64,000 nt of DNA from assembly GCF_003932955.1 (NCBI RefSeq), contig NZ_QOVY01000013.1:1-64000 (forward strand). Reading direction: 5' to 3'. The stretch comes from Chryseobacterium sp. SC28. GTDB lineage: Bacteria > Bacteroidota > Bacteroidia > Flavobacteriales > Weeksellaceae. This document shows positions 43,530 to 53,679 of this stretch, piece after piece. How positions within the stretch are numbered: position 1 is the stretch's first letter; every line of letters begins with the position of its first letter. Under the pieces are notes generated by a model, which saw only the letters and a list, made by a program, of their open reading frames with translations, was not told the DNA's origin and ran no database searches. A program made the translations under genes and the position numbers.

Positions 43530-44324
43530 ATGCAAAACTATCTCGAGCTTTTACAACACATTTTAGACAACGGAACCGATAAAACCGATAGGACAGGAAC
43601 AGGAACACGAAGCGTTTTTGGCTATCAGTTACGTTATGATTTATCTAAAGGTTTTCCTTTGGTAACAACCAAAAAGGTGCATTTAAAATCCATTATTTAT
43701 GAGTTGCTTTGGTTTATCAAAGGCGACACCAACACCAAATATCTGACCGATAACGGCGTTTCCATCTGGAACGAATGGGCAGACGAAAACGGCGATCTCG
43801 GTCCAGTTTACGGCGCACAGTGGAGAAGCTGGAAGGGCGCAGACGGAAAAGTAGTCGATCAATTGTCCGAAGTCATCGAACAAATTAAGAAAAATCCCGA
43901 TTCACGCAGATTAATAGTCTCCGCCTGGAATGTTGCCGAAATCCCGAATATGGCTTTGGCGCCTTGTCACGCCCTGTTTCAGTTTTATGTGGCAGATGGA
44001 AAATTGTCTCTTCAATTGTATCAAAGAAGTGCAGATGTTTTCTTGGGCGTTCCTTTCAATATTGCGAGTTATGCGCTTTTATTGATGATGGTAGCGCAAG
44101 TTACAGGCCTTGAAGTTGGCGATTATGTTCACACGTTTGGCGATGTTCACATTTATAATAATCATTTTGAACAAGTCCGGAAACAACTTTCCAGAGAACC
44201 CAGACCTCTACCGACGATGAAACTGAATACTGAGATTAAAAACATTTTCGATTTTGATTTTGAGGATTTTACTTTAGAAAATTATGATCCGCATCCGGGC
44301 ATCAAAGCGCCTGTGGCAATATAA
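43530..44324 (+). CDS. thyA: Thymidylate synthase
   Basis: Converts dUMP to dTMP with methylenetetrahydrofolate. The catalytic Cys146 in [11 protein letters not shown], the phosphate-binding [11 protein letters not shown] loop and [10 protein letters not shown] and [19 protein letters not shown] are all intact. The length of 264 aa equals the E. coli enzyme. No dihydrofolate reductase gene follows, although thyA-folA pairs are common. Clear start, no alternative. Confidence 0.98.
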   Translation: MQNYLELLQHILDNGTDKTDRTGTGTRSVFGYQLRYDLSKGFPLVTTKKVHLKSIIYELLWFIKGDTNTKYLTDNGVSIWNEWADENGDLGPVYGAQWRSWKGADGKVVDQLSEVIEQIKKNPDSRRLIVSAWNVAEIPNMALAPCHALFQFYVADGKLSLQLYQRSADVFLGVPFNIASYALLLMMVAQVTGLEVGDYVHTFGDVHIYNNHFEQVRKQLSREPRPLPTMKLNTEIKNIFDFDFEDFTLENYDPHPGIKAPVAI

Positions 44325-44434
44325 AGAATAACAATACGGGTGGGCTTTAAAAACCTTACCCTGCTAATTGTAACAAAGCTTTAAAAATAACCACTTATCT
44401 CATTTAAAATCAAATCAACGTTATAATTCCCAAA

Positions 44435-46945
44435 ATGAAGAAAATATTAATCGCAGCCCTTTTTCTAAGTGCAATCTTTAATCCAATTACAATATCCGCT
44501 CAAACGGAAACTTCCGGCAGAAATCCCATCTACAGAGCAACGCACACCAAAACCACCGAGCTAAAACACACCAAACTAAAAGTCGGTTTCGATTACGAGA
44601 AAGAAACGATGAATGGCGAAGAATGGCTGACAGCAAGTCCCTATTTCTACCCCACCAACGTTTTGGATCTCGACGCCAAAGGCATGCTGATCCACGAAGT
44701 GGCTTTGGACAAAAACGGTTCCAAACAGCCACTCAAATTCGATTATAAAAATGATATTCTGAAAATCAATCTCGATAAAACCTATCAGAAAAATCAGGAT
44801 TACACGGTTTACATCAAATATACAGCCCGACCAAATGAAGTAAAACAGCAAGGCAGCGCCGCCATCAATGATGCGAAAGGCCTTTATTTCATCAATGCTC
44901 AAGGGAAAGATAAAGAAAAGCCAACGCAAATCTGGACGCAAGGCGAAACCGAATCTTCATCGGCCTGGTTCCCAACCATTGATAAATCCAATCAGAAAAC
45001 CACCCAAGAAATTTATATGACCGTTCCGGATAAATATGTCACGCTTTCCAACGGAATCCTCAAAGATTCTCAGAAACAAGCCGGAAATCTGAGAACAGAC
45101 CATTGGGTGATGGACAAAAGACATTCTACTTATCTTTTTTTTATGGGCGTGGGAGATTATGCCGTTGTGAAAGACAAATGGCGGAATATTCCGGTGGATT
45201 ATTATGTAGAAAAAGAATATGAACCCTACGCAAAACAAATTTTCGGGAACACGCCCGAGATGATGGAATTCTATTCCAAAAAACTGAACTACGATTTTCC
45301 TTGGGCAAAATATGCACAGATCACCGGCAGAGATTTCGTTTCAGGAGCTATGGAAAATACCACCGCCACGCTTCATCAGGAATCGGCGCAACAAAAACCC
45401 GGCGACCTCATCGATGAAAACAAATGGGAAGATGTGATTGCCCACGAGCTTTTCCACCATTGGTTCGGAGATCTGGTGACGGCAGAAAGCTGGAGCAATT
45501 TGACGGTCAACGAGTCGTTTGCCAACTATTCCGAATATCTATGGGAAGAATACAAATATGGGAAAGACTATGCAGACTATCATTTGATGAACGATCTGGC
45601 GGGCTATATGCGCAATCCCGCGTTGTTCAACAAGGATTTGGTAAGATTTGATTACGAATCGCGCGAAGATGTTTTCGACGCGGTAACTTATAATAAAGGC
45701 GGCGGCATCCTTCATATGCTGAGAAACTATCTTGGCGATGCCGCCTTTTTTGCAGGCCTTAATGATTATCTCAAATCGTATGAATATCAAAACGGAGAAG
45801 CGCACCAACTGAGATTGTCTTTGGAAAAAGTTTCCGGGAAAGATCTCAACTGGTTTTTCAACCAATGGTATTTTGGCAGCGGCAATCCGAAGCTGAGCTA
45901 TACTTCTACGTATGAACCTGTGAAAAAGCAAGCGACGCTGGTCATCAATCAGTCTCAGAATCAGCCTTTTGAATTCCCTTTAGCCATCGATGTTTATGAC
46001 AATGGGAAACCAAAAAGAACGACGGTTTGGGTCAATGCGAAGGCAAAAAATACTTTTACTTTTGATTCTTCCAAAACGCCGGATTTGATTAACATTAATG
46101 CAGATGGCATCTTGCTTTCTGAAATCACTGAAACCAAAACTCCTGAGCAAAATCTATTGCAATTTACCAATTCCAAAGAATTCTTGAGCCGATACAGAGC
46201 TTTGGACGGCATAAAAGAAGCGGATGCCCAAAATCCTGCGGTCATCAAACTGCTTGCGGCCGCACTCAAAGATCCATTCTTTAGAATCCGAAAGCAGGCG
46301 CTGGAGCAGATTGACCTTTCAAACGCAGATCAGGCAAAAGCTTTGACCGCCGATGTAGAGAAATTGGCTTCCAACGATCCCAAAACTCTGGTTCAGGCTG
46401 CTGCCCTTTCTGCATTAGCCAAGACCAAAAATGCCAAATATGCTTCGCTCTACGACAAAGGAATGAACGCCGTTTCCAATGCGGTGAAAGGCGCATCTTT
46501 GGCAGCAATTGCCGAATCCGATCCCACGAAAGCGGTGGCTCTGGCTGATAAAATAGATTTGGAAAACGCATCGGAAGATCTGATGACCAAACTGCTTCCC
46601 ATCATCGTTAAAAATAAAATCGAGAAGCAAATGCCGGCGATAGGAACCACCGTTGCCTTCTACCCTTTCATCAAATTCCAAAATCCGGAACTGGGAAAAT
46701 CTGCTGAAGAAGGCTACAACTGGATTATGAGTTCCGACAATCTGAAAGCAACCGAGAAAGTGACGAAAGTTTTGACTCAGGCCAAATCACAAATACCAGA
46801 TAATCCGCAGGTCAAAATGATGATTGTCCAAATGCTGAAAGATGGACTTGCCAAAAAAATGGAAGTCCTAAAAGCCAATCCAAACAGCCCGACCATTCAT
46901 CAGCAAGTGGATGCCATCAATAAGACGTTGGAAGTTTATAAGTGA
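44435..46945 (+). CDS. Exported M1-family aminopeptidase
   Basis: Zinc aminopeptidase predicted to be periplasmic or outer-membrane associated: signal peptide MKKILIAALFLSAIFNPITISA, then the M1 N-terminal beta-domain. The exopeptidase motif GAMEN (about residue 307) and the zinc site HELFHH (His337, Glu338, His341) with the downstream NESFANY glutamate are intact. The C-terminal third (about 560-836) is an all-helical HEAT-like domain rich in Ala/Lys/Asp. 836 aa. It likely completes peptide breakdown begun by the secreted proteases. Strong terminator downstream. Confidence 0.93.
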   Translation: MKKILIAALFLSAIFNPITISAQTETSGRNPIYRATHTKTTELKHTKLKVGFDYEKETMNGEEWLTASPYFYPTNVLDLDAKGMLIHEVALDKNGSKQPLKFDYKNDILKINLDKTYQKNQDYTVYIKYTARPNEVKQQGSAAINDAKGLYFINAQGKDKEKPTQIWTQGETESSSAWFPTIDKSNQKTTQEIYMTVPDKYVTLSNGILKDSQKQAGNLRTDHWVMDKRHSTYLFFMGVGDYAVVKDKWRNIPVDYYVEKEYEPYAKQIFGNTPEMMEFYSKKLNYDFPWAKYAQITGRDFVSGAMENTTATLHQESAQQKPGDLIDENKWEDVIAHELFHHWFGDLVTAESWSNLTVNESFANYSEYLWEEYKYGKDYADYHLMNDLAGYMRNPALFNKDLVRFDYESREDVFDAVTYNKGGGILHMLRNYLGDAAFFAGLNDYLKSYEYQNGEAHQLRLSLEKVSGKDLNWFFNQWYFGSGNPKLSYTSTYEPVKKQATLVINQSQNQPFEFPLAIDVYDNGKPKRTTVWVNAKAKNTFTFDSSKTPDLININADGILLSEITETKTPEQNLLQFTNSKEFLSRYRALDGIKEADAQNPAVIKLLAAALKDPFFRIRKQALEQIDLSNADQAKALTADVEKLASNDPKTLVQAAALSALAKTKNAKYASLYDKGMNAVSNAVKGASLAAIAESDPTKAVALADKIDLENASEDLMTKLLPIIVKNKIEKQMPAIGTTVAFYPFIKFQNPELGKSAEEGYNWIMSSDNLKATEKVTKVLTQAKSQIPDNPQVKMMIVQMLKDGLAKKMEVLKANPNSPTIHQQVDAINKTLEVYK

Positions 46946-46965
46946 TAAAATTGTTATTAAAAATC

Positions 46966-46998
46966 AAAAACGCAGACGAAATTCTGCGTTTTTTTTGT
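46966..46998 (+). terminator. Terminator of the M1 aminopeptidase gene
   Basis: AAAAACGCAGA (46966-46976) pairs with TCTGCGTTTTT (46983-46993) around CGAAAT, followed by more T residues. Confidence 0.87.
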
Positions 46999-47098
46999 TT
47001 ATTGAATACCTCTTGCAGAGATGTCAAAAGTATTTTTTGTACTCCTTTATTTCAATTTTGGACTTATTTTCCGCCATTGAATTTTCATAAAAATTAAA

Positions 47099-49567
47099 TT
47101 AAAACTCAAGTAGTTTCAGCTTCAACTGAACGCCAAAATTGTCTTTGAAATTATTGGTATTGTAATAACCTACCCTGTAGAAAAATGCCAGATTAAACCT
47201 AGTACTCAGGAAGTTATTGTATTCGAAACCGATTTCTTGATAAAGATGATCGAGCGGAGACAAATCTTCAAGCTGATGATACTCCGGATTCTTCAAATCG
47301 CCCACAATGCTTCTGTATATGACATCGAAACTGGATGTGTTCTTGCCAAAACTTTTGAAATACCAAGGAATGCGGTGCGAGACATAATATCCCACAAACT
47401 TGTCGCTGAAATATTTTGCAGAGGTCATCGTAGCAAATCCCAAGTAGCTGGTGAGCGAGAAATTGGAAAAAATCCCTGTTCCATTGCTGGCATCCAGGCC
47501 GCCCATCTCGAAGTTGTGCCAGATTGGTGCCTTGCCAACATAGTATCCGCCGTAGATGCGGCCCAATGTTGTACCCCAAGAACTGCGAAACTGATGCGTC
47601 AGCAGGGCATCAAATCGGCTATAATTGAATTCTCCGCCCAAGCTTTTGTAACCCTGCTCGTAATTAAGAAAAACTTCGGGAAAGTTCTGGTCGTAGGTAT
47701 ATTTGCCATAAGGTGTCATAATATTCCGGCTGTTGGGCGAGAATTTGATGGTGGCCAAGGAGCTGAAATTTTCAAACTTGCCCGTCATACCCCGAAAAGC
47801 GTACGGATATGTGGATTCTTCGTTTTGCTTTTTCCCGGAAATATCCACGGTCAAAGCGTTGGTGAGATCTACCTGATAGCCCAGCCGGACGCCGTCATAT
47901 TTGTAATACTTCTCGTTGCGGATGTTCATTCCGCTGTTGTTAATATTCATCTTGACGCTCCAAAGATTCTGACTGTATTTCCCGGAAGGAGCTACATCAT
48001 TGAAATATTCCAAACGGAAGAACGAATTCCTGTTCAAAGTGGTTTTGACATCTACGCCGGCGCCAAATTTGAAGCCACTATCTTTGAAACCATAAGCCAA
48101 ATAAACGTCGGGCGAAATGTATTTGTGGAATCTTTCGTTTAGTTTGAAACCGGCACCCAATCGGAGGCCTTCGTACCAGTTGTATTTGGTTTGGAAAGGA
48201 TTGATATCTACCATCCCGACGGTGATTTTGCCTCGCAACAAGGCCGTGACCACCTGCGCCTTTCTGTCAAGCTTGTACTTTTTGCCAAGGCTGTCGATCG
48301 TGACGTAGGTGCGTTGCTCTCTTGCGGTAAGGCTGTCGGTTCTGTATTTATTTAATAGCGATCCATCGGCATTCTGCACACTCATCGTATAACCTCTGAA
48401 TTGCGACGGCTTCAGATCCGCAGGAGTTTGGAAATCGAAATAATCCGCTTTTAGGTAAACGTAGTTTCCGAATTTCTTGACTTGCTTCAGCCGTGCTTTT
48501 TTCTCTTCGGCCGTCTCATTGGGTTTCTTTGGAATCGTTTCAAATTCTGCAAACCCCATTTTGATTTTGAGATTTTCGGTCTTCAGAAACCATTTTTCGT
48601 TAATAGGAATCCATACCGAGGTGATATTGCCGTCTGATTTCACTTTGCTGTTGCTTTCTATTTTTTTGATTGCGTAAGAATCCTTGTCGATGTAGATATA
48701 TCCGTTATATTTTCTTCTATTGACGGGCACTTTGTAATCCACTTGGCGAAATCGGATCACGTAGTTCATTCGCCCATCGATCTCGATGGAATCGGTAAGG
48801 AAATATCGGTATAGACTTCTGTTCTCGGGCAGAATTTCGCGAGGAATCTTGTTTCGGTTCGATCTCAAAGCAAGCATTTCGTACACAGGATTCTTCAAAC
48901 CCGAGATTCTGTTGTCCAAGATATTGACTTTCTCACCGTATTTTTTGGAATATAAAAACTCCGTTGCCCGTTCCCACAGAAAAAGTTTGCTGTCTTTGAC
49001 CACAGACATCATCTGCTCGCCTTCGATGGAGTCTTTTCTATCCTGATCATTCTTAGGCAGCAAGCGGTGATATTTAGCCTGCGAAAGCGAGTCTTTCCTT
49101 GATTCCAAAAATTGGGAATAATTCTTTATGCTGTCTTCATCCAGATCGAAGGACATTTTTTCGTATGATTTGTAAGAATAGGAATCCAACGCGTTTGGGG
49201 AATTCTCTTTGAATTTTCGAAAGGTTTTTTCGAGAATGGCAAGCGCCCGGGGATCGCTTTCATTGGTAAGCGCCACGCTTTCTATTTGATTGGATTTGAT
49301 ATTGTCTCGGTCGAGGGACACCTCCATCACTTCGTCCACCACTACTTCATCGCTTATGTAATTATCAATCTTCACATCCACCTTTGCACATTTGGTGCTG
49401 AAGGTCAAAATTCCCTGGTCGTTGGTTCGGCCGAGGATTTTGCCATTGCAACTCACCACTGCTCCTTTTATGGGTTTTTGATTGTCGGATCGGGTAACTG
49501 TAAGTGTGTTCTGGGCGTACACCGAAAATGAAATGGAGAATAAAAGCAGATAAAGTAATCTCTTCAT
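47099..49567 (-). CDS. DUF5686 outer-membrane protein with carboxypeptidase-like N-terminal domain
   Basis: An 822-residue exported protein. After a signal peptide (MKRLLYLLLFSISFSVYAQ) comes a carboxypeptidase-D-like regulatory domain (about 20-95: PIKGAVVSCNGKILGRTNDQ). The DUF5686 body follows, and the C-terminal half has alternating strands and aromatic residues of a TonB-receptor-like barrel, ending in LKLKLLEF. The family is widespread in Bacteroidota and of unknown function; surface assembly or polysaccharide-related roles have been guessed. A sigma-54-type promoter match lies about 50 nt upstream of its start. It is convergent with the M1 gene. Confidence 0.88.
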   Translation of the reverse strand: MKRLLYLLLFSISFSVYAQNTLTVTRSDNQKPIKGAVVSCNGKILGRTNDQGILTFSTKCAKVDVKIDNYISDEVVVDEVMEVSLDRDNIKSNQIESVALTNESDPRALAILEKTFRKFKENSPNALDSYSYKSYEKMSFDLDEDSIKNYSQFLESRKDSLSQAKYHRLLPKNDQDRKDSIEGEQMMSVVKDSKLFLWERATEFLYSKKYGEKVNILDNRISGLKNPVYEMLALRSNRNKIPREILPENRSLYRYFLTDSIEIDGRMNYVIRFRQVDYKVPVNRRKYNGYIYIDKDSYAIKKIESNSKVKSDGNITSVWIPINEKWFLKTENLKIKMGFAEFETIPKKPNETAEEKKARLKQVKKFGNYVYLKADYFDFQTPADLKPSQFRGYTMSVQNADGSLLNKYRTDSLTAREQRTYVTIDSLGKKYKLDRKAQVVTALLRGKITVGMVDINPFQTKYNWYEGLRLGAGFKLNERFHKYISPDVYLAYGFKDSGFKFGAGVDVKTTLNRNSFFRLEYFNDVAPSGKYSQNLWSVKMNINNSGMNIRNEKYYKYDGVRLGYQVDLTNALTVDISGKKQNEESTYPYAFRGMTGKFENFSSLATIKFSPNSRNIMTPYGKYTYDQNFPEVFLNYEQGYKSLGGEFNYSRFDALLTHQFRSSWGTTLGRIYGGYYVGKAPIWHNFEMGGLDASNGTGIFSNFSLTSYLGFATMTSAKYFSDKFVGYYVSHRIPWYFKSFGKNTSSFDVIYRSIVGDLKNPEYHQLEDLSPLDHLYQEIGFEYNNFLSTRFNLAFFYRVGYYNTNNFKDNFGVQLKLKLLEF

Positions 49568-49617
49568 TTTGAATATTGTGTTTTTTTTTATCGGTTAGAT
49601 AGTAACTTACTCTGTAG

Positions 49618-49633
49618 GCAATTTTTCAGCCAA
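49618..49633 (-). promoter_or_regulatory. Candidate sigma-54 (-24/-12) promoter of the DUF5686 gene
   Basis: On the minus strand TTGGC (49633-49629) is followed after 7 bp by TTGC (49621-49618). The GG and GC dinucleotides are exactly 12 bp apart, as RpoN promoters require. The predicted start site near 49606 leaves a leader of about 40 nt. The inner A and flank bases (TTGGCTGAAAAATTGCC) deviate from consensus, and no activator site was identified. Confidence 0.42.
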
Positions 49634-49651
49634 ATGTTTAAAAAGCGCAAA

Positions 49652-49688
49652 AATAAAAAAACATTTCACAGGATCTATGAAATGTTTT
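49652..49688 (-). terminator. Terminator of the GH5 gene
   Basis: AAAACATTTCA (49658-49668) pairs with TGAAATGTTTT (49678-49688); on the minus strand a T-rich tract follows. It lies 23 nt past the GH5 stop codon. Confidence 0.83.
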
Positions 49689-49710
49689 GAATCTTTTACC
49701 GCCCGCTTTC

Positions 49711-51444
49711 TTAATGCAGTTCAAAATAATTGAGATTGGCATTGCCCGCTTCGATGTACACTCTCAGCTTGTTGTCCCCTGCATCCAGAGCGACATCACT
49801 TCCTGAAATAGTCTTCCAAATTCCGTTGCCTGTGGGCGGCAATTTCAGTGTTGCCAAGTGGGTGCCTGTTTCGTTTTTGAGAATCAATTCAGAAACTTGC
49901 TTGGAATCATTATTATATCGAACACTGAATTTGTAATGCTTGGCCTGCGGACTTTTCAGCGTATACTGCAACCACTCGCCTTTTTCGGTTTTTCCCACGT
50001 AATATTGATTCGTTATTTGATCATTACAAAGATAAATATCCACACCATCGTTTCGCATCTTGTTTCCCGAGTTCCATTCTGTACGATTCAACGTACTGAC
50101 CCACACATTCTGGAAATCCTTGTCGGAGTAGGCACTGCCGAGTCTTCCCAGATCATATTCGGTAGCAAAAATTCTTCCCGGAAGCGGATGATTTTGGTAA
50201 GGTTTTGTAGTGGCATCTTGGACTTGGCGGAACATAGCGTCGATCACATCGTATTTGATTTCCACATTTTCGATTTTGTAATTGTCCGCAATTTTCATCA
50301 AGGTATTTTTTGCAAAATCTTTAGAAGGTTTTTCGCCACCGTTTTTCCAGTAGTTCAGCAGTTTCTCGTATTCCGGCGTTATTTTCACGCTCGTGACGCC
50401 TGCGATATTGTCGATTTTTTTCATAGGCCAATAAGCCCATCCGATGTTGTTTTTTAAAAGCAACTGGTTCAGCTCGGTAAACCACACATTCGAATTTTCA
50501 CCGGTTTCGCCCAGCCAGACAGGGACATTTAGTTTTTGACGACTTTCCAATATGGTTTGAATAGATTCTGCGGTGTTGAAGGTCCAATATTTGTGAAAAC
50601 TCAGCACGATATTATCGTCCCAGAGCGGGATCAGGCCATTGTAATTGTTGCCCCAGCCGTTGCCTTCTATGATAATGATGTGGTTTTTATCGACTTCGCG
50701 GATGGCCTGCGAAATGTCTTTGAGCAATTTCCAAAGCGGCGCATTAGACTGCTCGTCCAGGCCGTTGGGGTCTTTACCGGTGAAGCCATAATTGGGTTCA
50801 TTGATCAGGTCGTAGCCGGCGACCCATTGTTTGTCTTTATATCTTTCGGCGAGTTTTTTCCAAAGGGCGATCGTCTTTTTCTGATTTTCTTCGCTTTGCC
50901 AGAGGTTTGGTTTGGTCTTGTCGTTATCAGAAATATTGGCATCGTTTCCTTGTCCGCCGGGTGCAGCGTGGAGATCCAGAATGAGATACATTTTATTGGC
51001 CTCGCACCATTTTAGAAGGTTGTCGGTCATTTCGAAACCTTGTCTCAGCCACGTGTTCTCACCTTTCACTTTTTCTTGTTCGATGGGCAAAGTGTAAAGG
51101 TTATAATGCATCGGCAGCCTGATAGAATTGAAACCCCATTTGGCTAAGGAATCTACGTCTTTTTTCGTGATTCCGTTTTTGAGATAAGCTTTGTAAAAAT
51201 CATTTTTCCCATCCTCTCCTGCAACTTCTGCTATTTTTTCTTTGATTTTAAATTGCGGACCGGCAAATTCATCGGTCTTCAGCATATAACCTTCCTGAAG
51301 CATCCAGCCTCCTAATCCCATTCCCTTCAAATACACATTTTCACCCTGAGGATTCACGATTTTTTGGCCTTGTGTCTTCAAAAATCCCTGAGCAGTCCCA
51401 AATTGAGACAATAAAAGTGCAGAAAAAACTACTAATCTCTTCAT
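49711..51444 (-). CDS. Secreted glycoside hydrolase family 5 enzyme with C-terminal carbohydrate-binding domain
   Basis: Predicted beta-glucanase acting outside the cytoplasm. Signal peptide MKRLVVFSALLLSQFGTA; GH5 (beta/alpha)8 domain to about residue 370 with acid/base Glu216 in NEPNYG and nucleophile Glu313 in WLGETGE, plus YLILDLHAAPGGQ. The C-terminal region (about 430-577) is a beta-sandwich with VWVSTLNRTEWNSGNKMRND and DVALDAGDNKLRVYIEAGNA, resembling CBM6/35-type carbohydrate-binding modules. The exact substrate (cellulose, beta-1,6- or beta-1,3-glucan) is not decided by sequence. No T9SS tail. It is 68 nt downstream of the zinc ATPase gene with no visible terminator between. Confidence 0.9.
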   Translation of the reverse strand: MKRLVVFSALLLSQFGTAQGFLKTQGQKIVNPQGENVYLKGMGLGGWMLQEGYMLKTDEFAGPQFKIKEKIAEVAGEDGKNDFYKAYLKNGITKKDVDSLAKWGFNSIRLPMHYNLYTLPIEQEKVKGENTWLRQGFEMTDNLLKWCEANKMYLILDLHAAPGGQGNDANISDNDKTKPNLWQSEENQKKTIALWKKLAERYKDKQWVAGYDLINEPNYGFTGKDPNGLDEQSNAPLWKLLKDISQAIREVDKNHIIIIEGNGWGNNYNGLIPLWDDNIVLSFHKYWTFNTAESIQTILESRQKLNVPVWLGETGENSNVWFTELNQLLLKNNIGWAYWPMKKIDNIAGVTSVKITPEYEKLLNYWKNGGEKPSKDFAKNTLMKIADNYKIENVEIKYDVIDAMFRQVQDATTKPYQNHPLPGRIFATEYDLGRLGSAYSDKDFQNVWVSTLNRTEWNSGNKMRNDGVDIYLCNDQITNQYYVGKTEKGEWLQYTLKSPQAKHYKFSVRYNNDSKQVSELILKNETGTHLATLKLPPTGNGIWKTISGSDVALDAGDNKLRVYIEAGNANLNYFELH

Positions 51445-51512
51445 AATTTTGATTTTGATAAAGATAATATTATTTTTTGATCGGAAAAGAAATTTCCAGA
51501 CAAGTTAAATAC

Positions 51513-53459
51513 TTAGCTGAACTTCATATTCTGAATCCGCACCGCGTTGAGGATGGCCAAGAGTGCGACGCCGACATCTGCGAAAACGGCCTCCCACATA
51601 TTGGCTAATCCACCGGCGCCTAAAATAAGGACAAGAGTCTTGACGCCCAAGGCCAAACCGATGTTTTGATACACGATTTTTTTGGTGGCTTTTCCGATGC
51701 AGATGGCAGTAAAAATCTTGGAAGGCTGATCGGTCTGGATGACCACATCGGCGGTTTCAATCGCCGCGTCGGAGCCTAATGCGCCCATTGCAATGCCCAC
51801 GTCACTCAAGGCTAAGACCGGCGCATCATTGATCCCGTCGCCTACGAAAGCCACGACTTCTTTTGGATTTGTCTTGATTTTTTCGAGTTTTTCCACTTTG
51901 TCTTCAGGCAGCAAAGCACCGAAGGCTTCATCAATTCCCAGTTTTGTGGCGACATCCTGTGTCAGTGCCTCTTTATCGCCGCTCAGCATCACCGTTTTGA
52001 TGCCGGCACTTTTTAATTTTTTGATGGCCAATGCTGCGTCTTCTTTGACTTCGTCTGCAATTACAACATAGCCTTTATATTGATTATCGACAGCCAGTGC
52101 GACGGTTGTTTCTACGATTTGGTCTAATTCGGGAGGATAATGGACGGCAAAATCATTCAGCAGTTTGGTATTTCCGGCAAGAATTTGCTTTTGATTAATG
52201 ACAGCCTTGATGCCTTTCCCCGAAATCTCTTCTACAGATTCCGGCGTTTGATTCGTAGGTTTATAAGCTGTAATGGCTTTTGCAATCGGATGATTCGAAT
52301 GACTTTCTATGGCTGATAGAATGGATAAAAATTCCTCTTCAGAAATAGCGTTTAGCACTACCTTTTGCACTTTGAAAACGCCTTTGGTCAGCGTTCCGGT
52401 TTTGTCCATCACCATTGTTGTGGTGTTGGCGATCAAATCCAGAAAATTTGAACCTTTGAACAGGATTCCGTTGCGCGAAGCGGCTCCTATGCCCCCGAAA
52501 TAGCCGAGCGGGATAGAAATTACCAATGCGCAAGGACACGAAACCACCAAGAAAACCAAGCCGCGATAAAGCCACTCCTTGAAAAGATAATGGTCTTCAA
52601 AAAAGTATGGAATGAAAGTGATCAACAATGCCAAAACGAAAACAATTGGCGTATAAACTTTTGCAAATTTGCGGATGAATAATTCAGTTTTAGCTTTTCT
52701 GGCGCTCGCTTCCTGAACCATTTGCAAGATTCTGACAATCGAACTGTCTTCGAACAATTTCGTTGCTTCTATTTCGATGACTTGGTTGAGATTCAGCATT
52801 CCCGCAAGGACATTATTGGATTTGACGATTGTCGAAGGCTTGCTTTCGCCCGTCAAAGCTGAGGTATCAAGACTGGCTTTTTCCGACAGCAACTTCCCGT
52901 CTAATGGCACTTTTTCCCCTACTTTGATTTGAATTTTTTCTCCCACTTTGACTTGCTCCGGCGCAATGGTTTCCCATCTATCATTGCGGAAAACAGTGGC
53001 TTTTTTTGGACGAACATCAACTAAGGATTTGATATTGTTCCTAGCTTTGTTGACGGCGGCTTCTTGAAAGATCTCGCCAATGGTGTAGAACAGCATCACC
53101 GCCACAGCTTCGGGAAACTCGCCGATGGCAAAAGCTCCGATGGTGGCAACCCCCATTAGAGAAAACTCATTGAAGAAATCGAAGTTCTTGGCCAGCTCTC
53201 CGGCTTGCTTGAAAACAGGAAAAGCAACCAAAACATAAGCCACAAAATACCAGCCGAATCTGATCCAAACGTGGTCTGAAAACCAATCTGCTTTGACGAG
53301 AAAATCTAATACCAATCCGGAAAAAAAGAGAATTAAACTGGCGATTAATCCAGGACGGAATTTGATGTAAGTTTCTTTCGGATTGCCCGGTTTGGGTTCT
53401 TCCAAATGTTCGAACTGCTGTTGATCTGATTCGCAAGCTCCACTGCTGCAATTTGACAT
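51513..53459 (-). CDS. Zn/Cd-type heavy-metal P1B ATPase
   Basis: Inner-membrane efflux pump for divalent metals. The CPC metal site is at residues 308-310 and the phosphorylated Asp352 in DKTGT, with [10 protein letters not shown] downstream. The last helices carry the Lys and ADVG (DxG) signature of the Zn2+/Cd2+/Pb2+ subgroup P1B-2. The N-terminus lacks an HMA domain but begins with a Cys-containing SNCSSGACESD segment that may bind metal. At 648 aa it is a short ZntA-like form. A CAAAGTTA (-7 box, minus strand) at 53481-53488 precedes it. No ArsR/MerR regulator gene is adjacent. Confidence 0.93.
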   Translation of the reverse strand: MSNCSSGACESDQQQFEHLEEPKPGNPKETYIKFRPGLIASLILFFSGLVLDFLVKADWFSDHVWIRFGWYFVAYVLVAFPVFKQAGELAKNFDFFNEFSLMGVATIGAFAIGEFPEAVAVMLFYTIGEIFQEAAVNKARNNIKSLVDVRPKKATVFRNDRWETIAPEQVKVGEKIQIKVGEKVPLDGKLLSEKASLDTSALTGESKPSTIVKSNNVLAGMLNLNQVIEIEATKLFEDSSIVRILQMVQEASARKAKTELFIRKFAKVYTPIVFVLALLITFIPYFFEDHYLFKEWLYRGLVFLVVSCPCALVISIPLGYFGGIGAASRNGILFKGSNFLDLIANTTTMVMDKTGTLTKGVFKVQKVVLNAISEEEFLSILSAIESHSNHPIAKAITAYKPTNQTPESVEEISGKGIKAVINQKQILAGNTKLLNDFAVHYPPELDQIVETTVALAVDNQYKGYVVIADEVKEDAALAIKKLKSAGIKTVMLSGDKEALTQDVATKLGIDEAFGALLPEDKVEKLEKIKTNPKEVVAFVGDGINDAPVLALSDVGIAMGALGSDAAIETADVVIQTDQPSKIFTAICIGKATKKIVYQNIGLALGVKTLVLILGAGGLANMWEAVFADVGVALLAILNAVRIQNMKFS

Positions 53460-53652
53460 AATTTTGCACTATTAATGAAACAAAGTTAAGCGAAATATGT
53501 CAAAATCCTTAATGAAGTGTAGGCTTCCCGCCAAGTTCTGTTCAGCAAAGTATTCGAAAAAAATAATTTTTATTACGCGCCCAATCGACTCTTAAAACTT
53601 TTTTTAATTGCAGGTTAATCTCGATGATTCTTTTTTAAGAAAAAGAGATTTT

Positions 53653-53669
53653 TTGGCATATCATTTGCT
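53653..53669 (+). promoter_or_regulatory. Candidate sigma-54 (-24/-12) promoter of a small RNA
   Basis: TTGGCATATCATTTGCT matches the RpoN consensus YTGGCACGRNNNTTGCW at 14 of 17 positions, including the whole TTGGCA and TTGC cores, with GG and GC exactly 12 bp apart. The predicted start is near 53680. It lies in the 479 bp gene-free region between the zinc ATPase and purF, pointing toward an orphan terminator. Confidence 0.55.
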
Positions 53670-53679
53670 TTTTAATGTT

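Noticed and set aside
47237-48142. Plus-strand frame of 301 codons opposite the DUF5686 gene
   Set aside because: Antisense to a convincing outer-membrane protein gene; no motif found.
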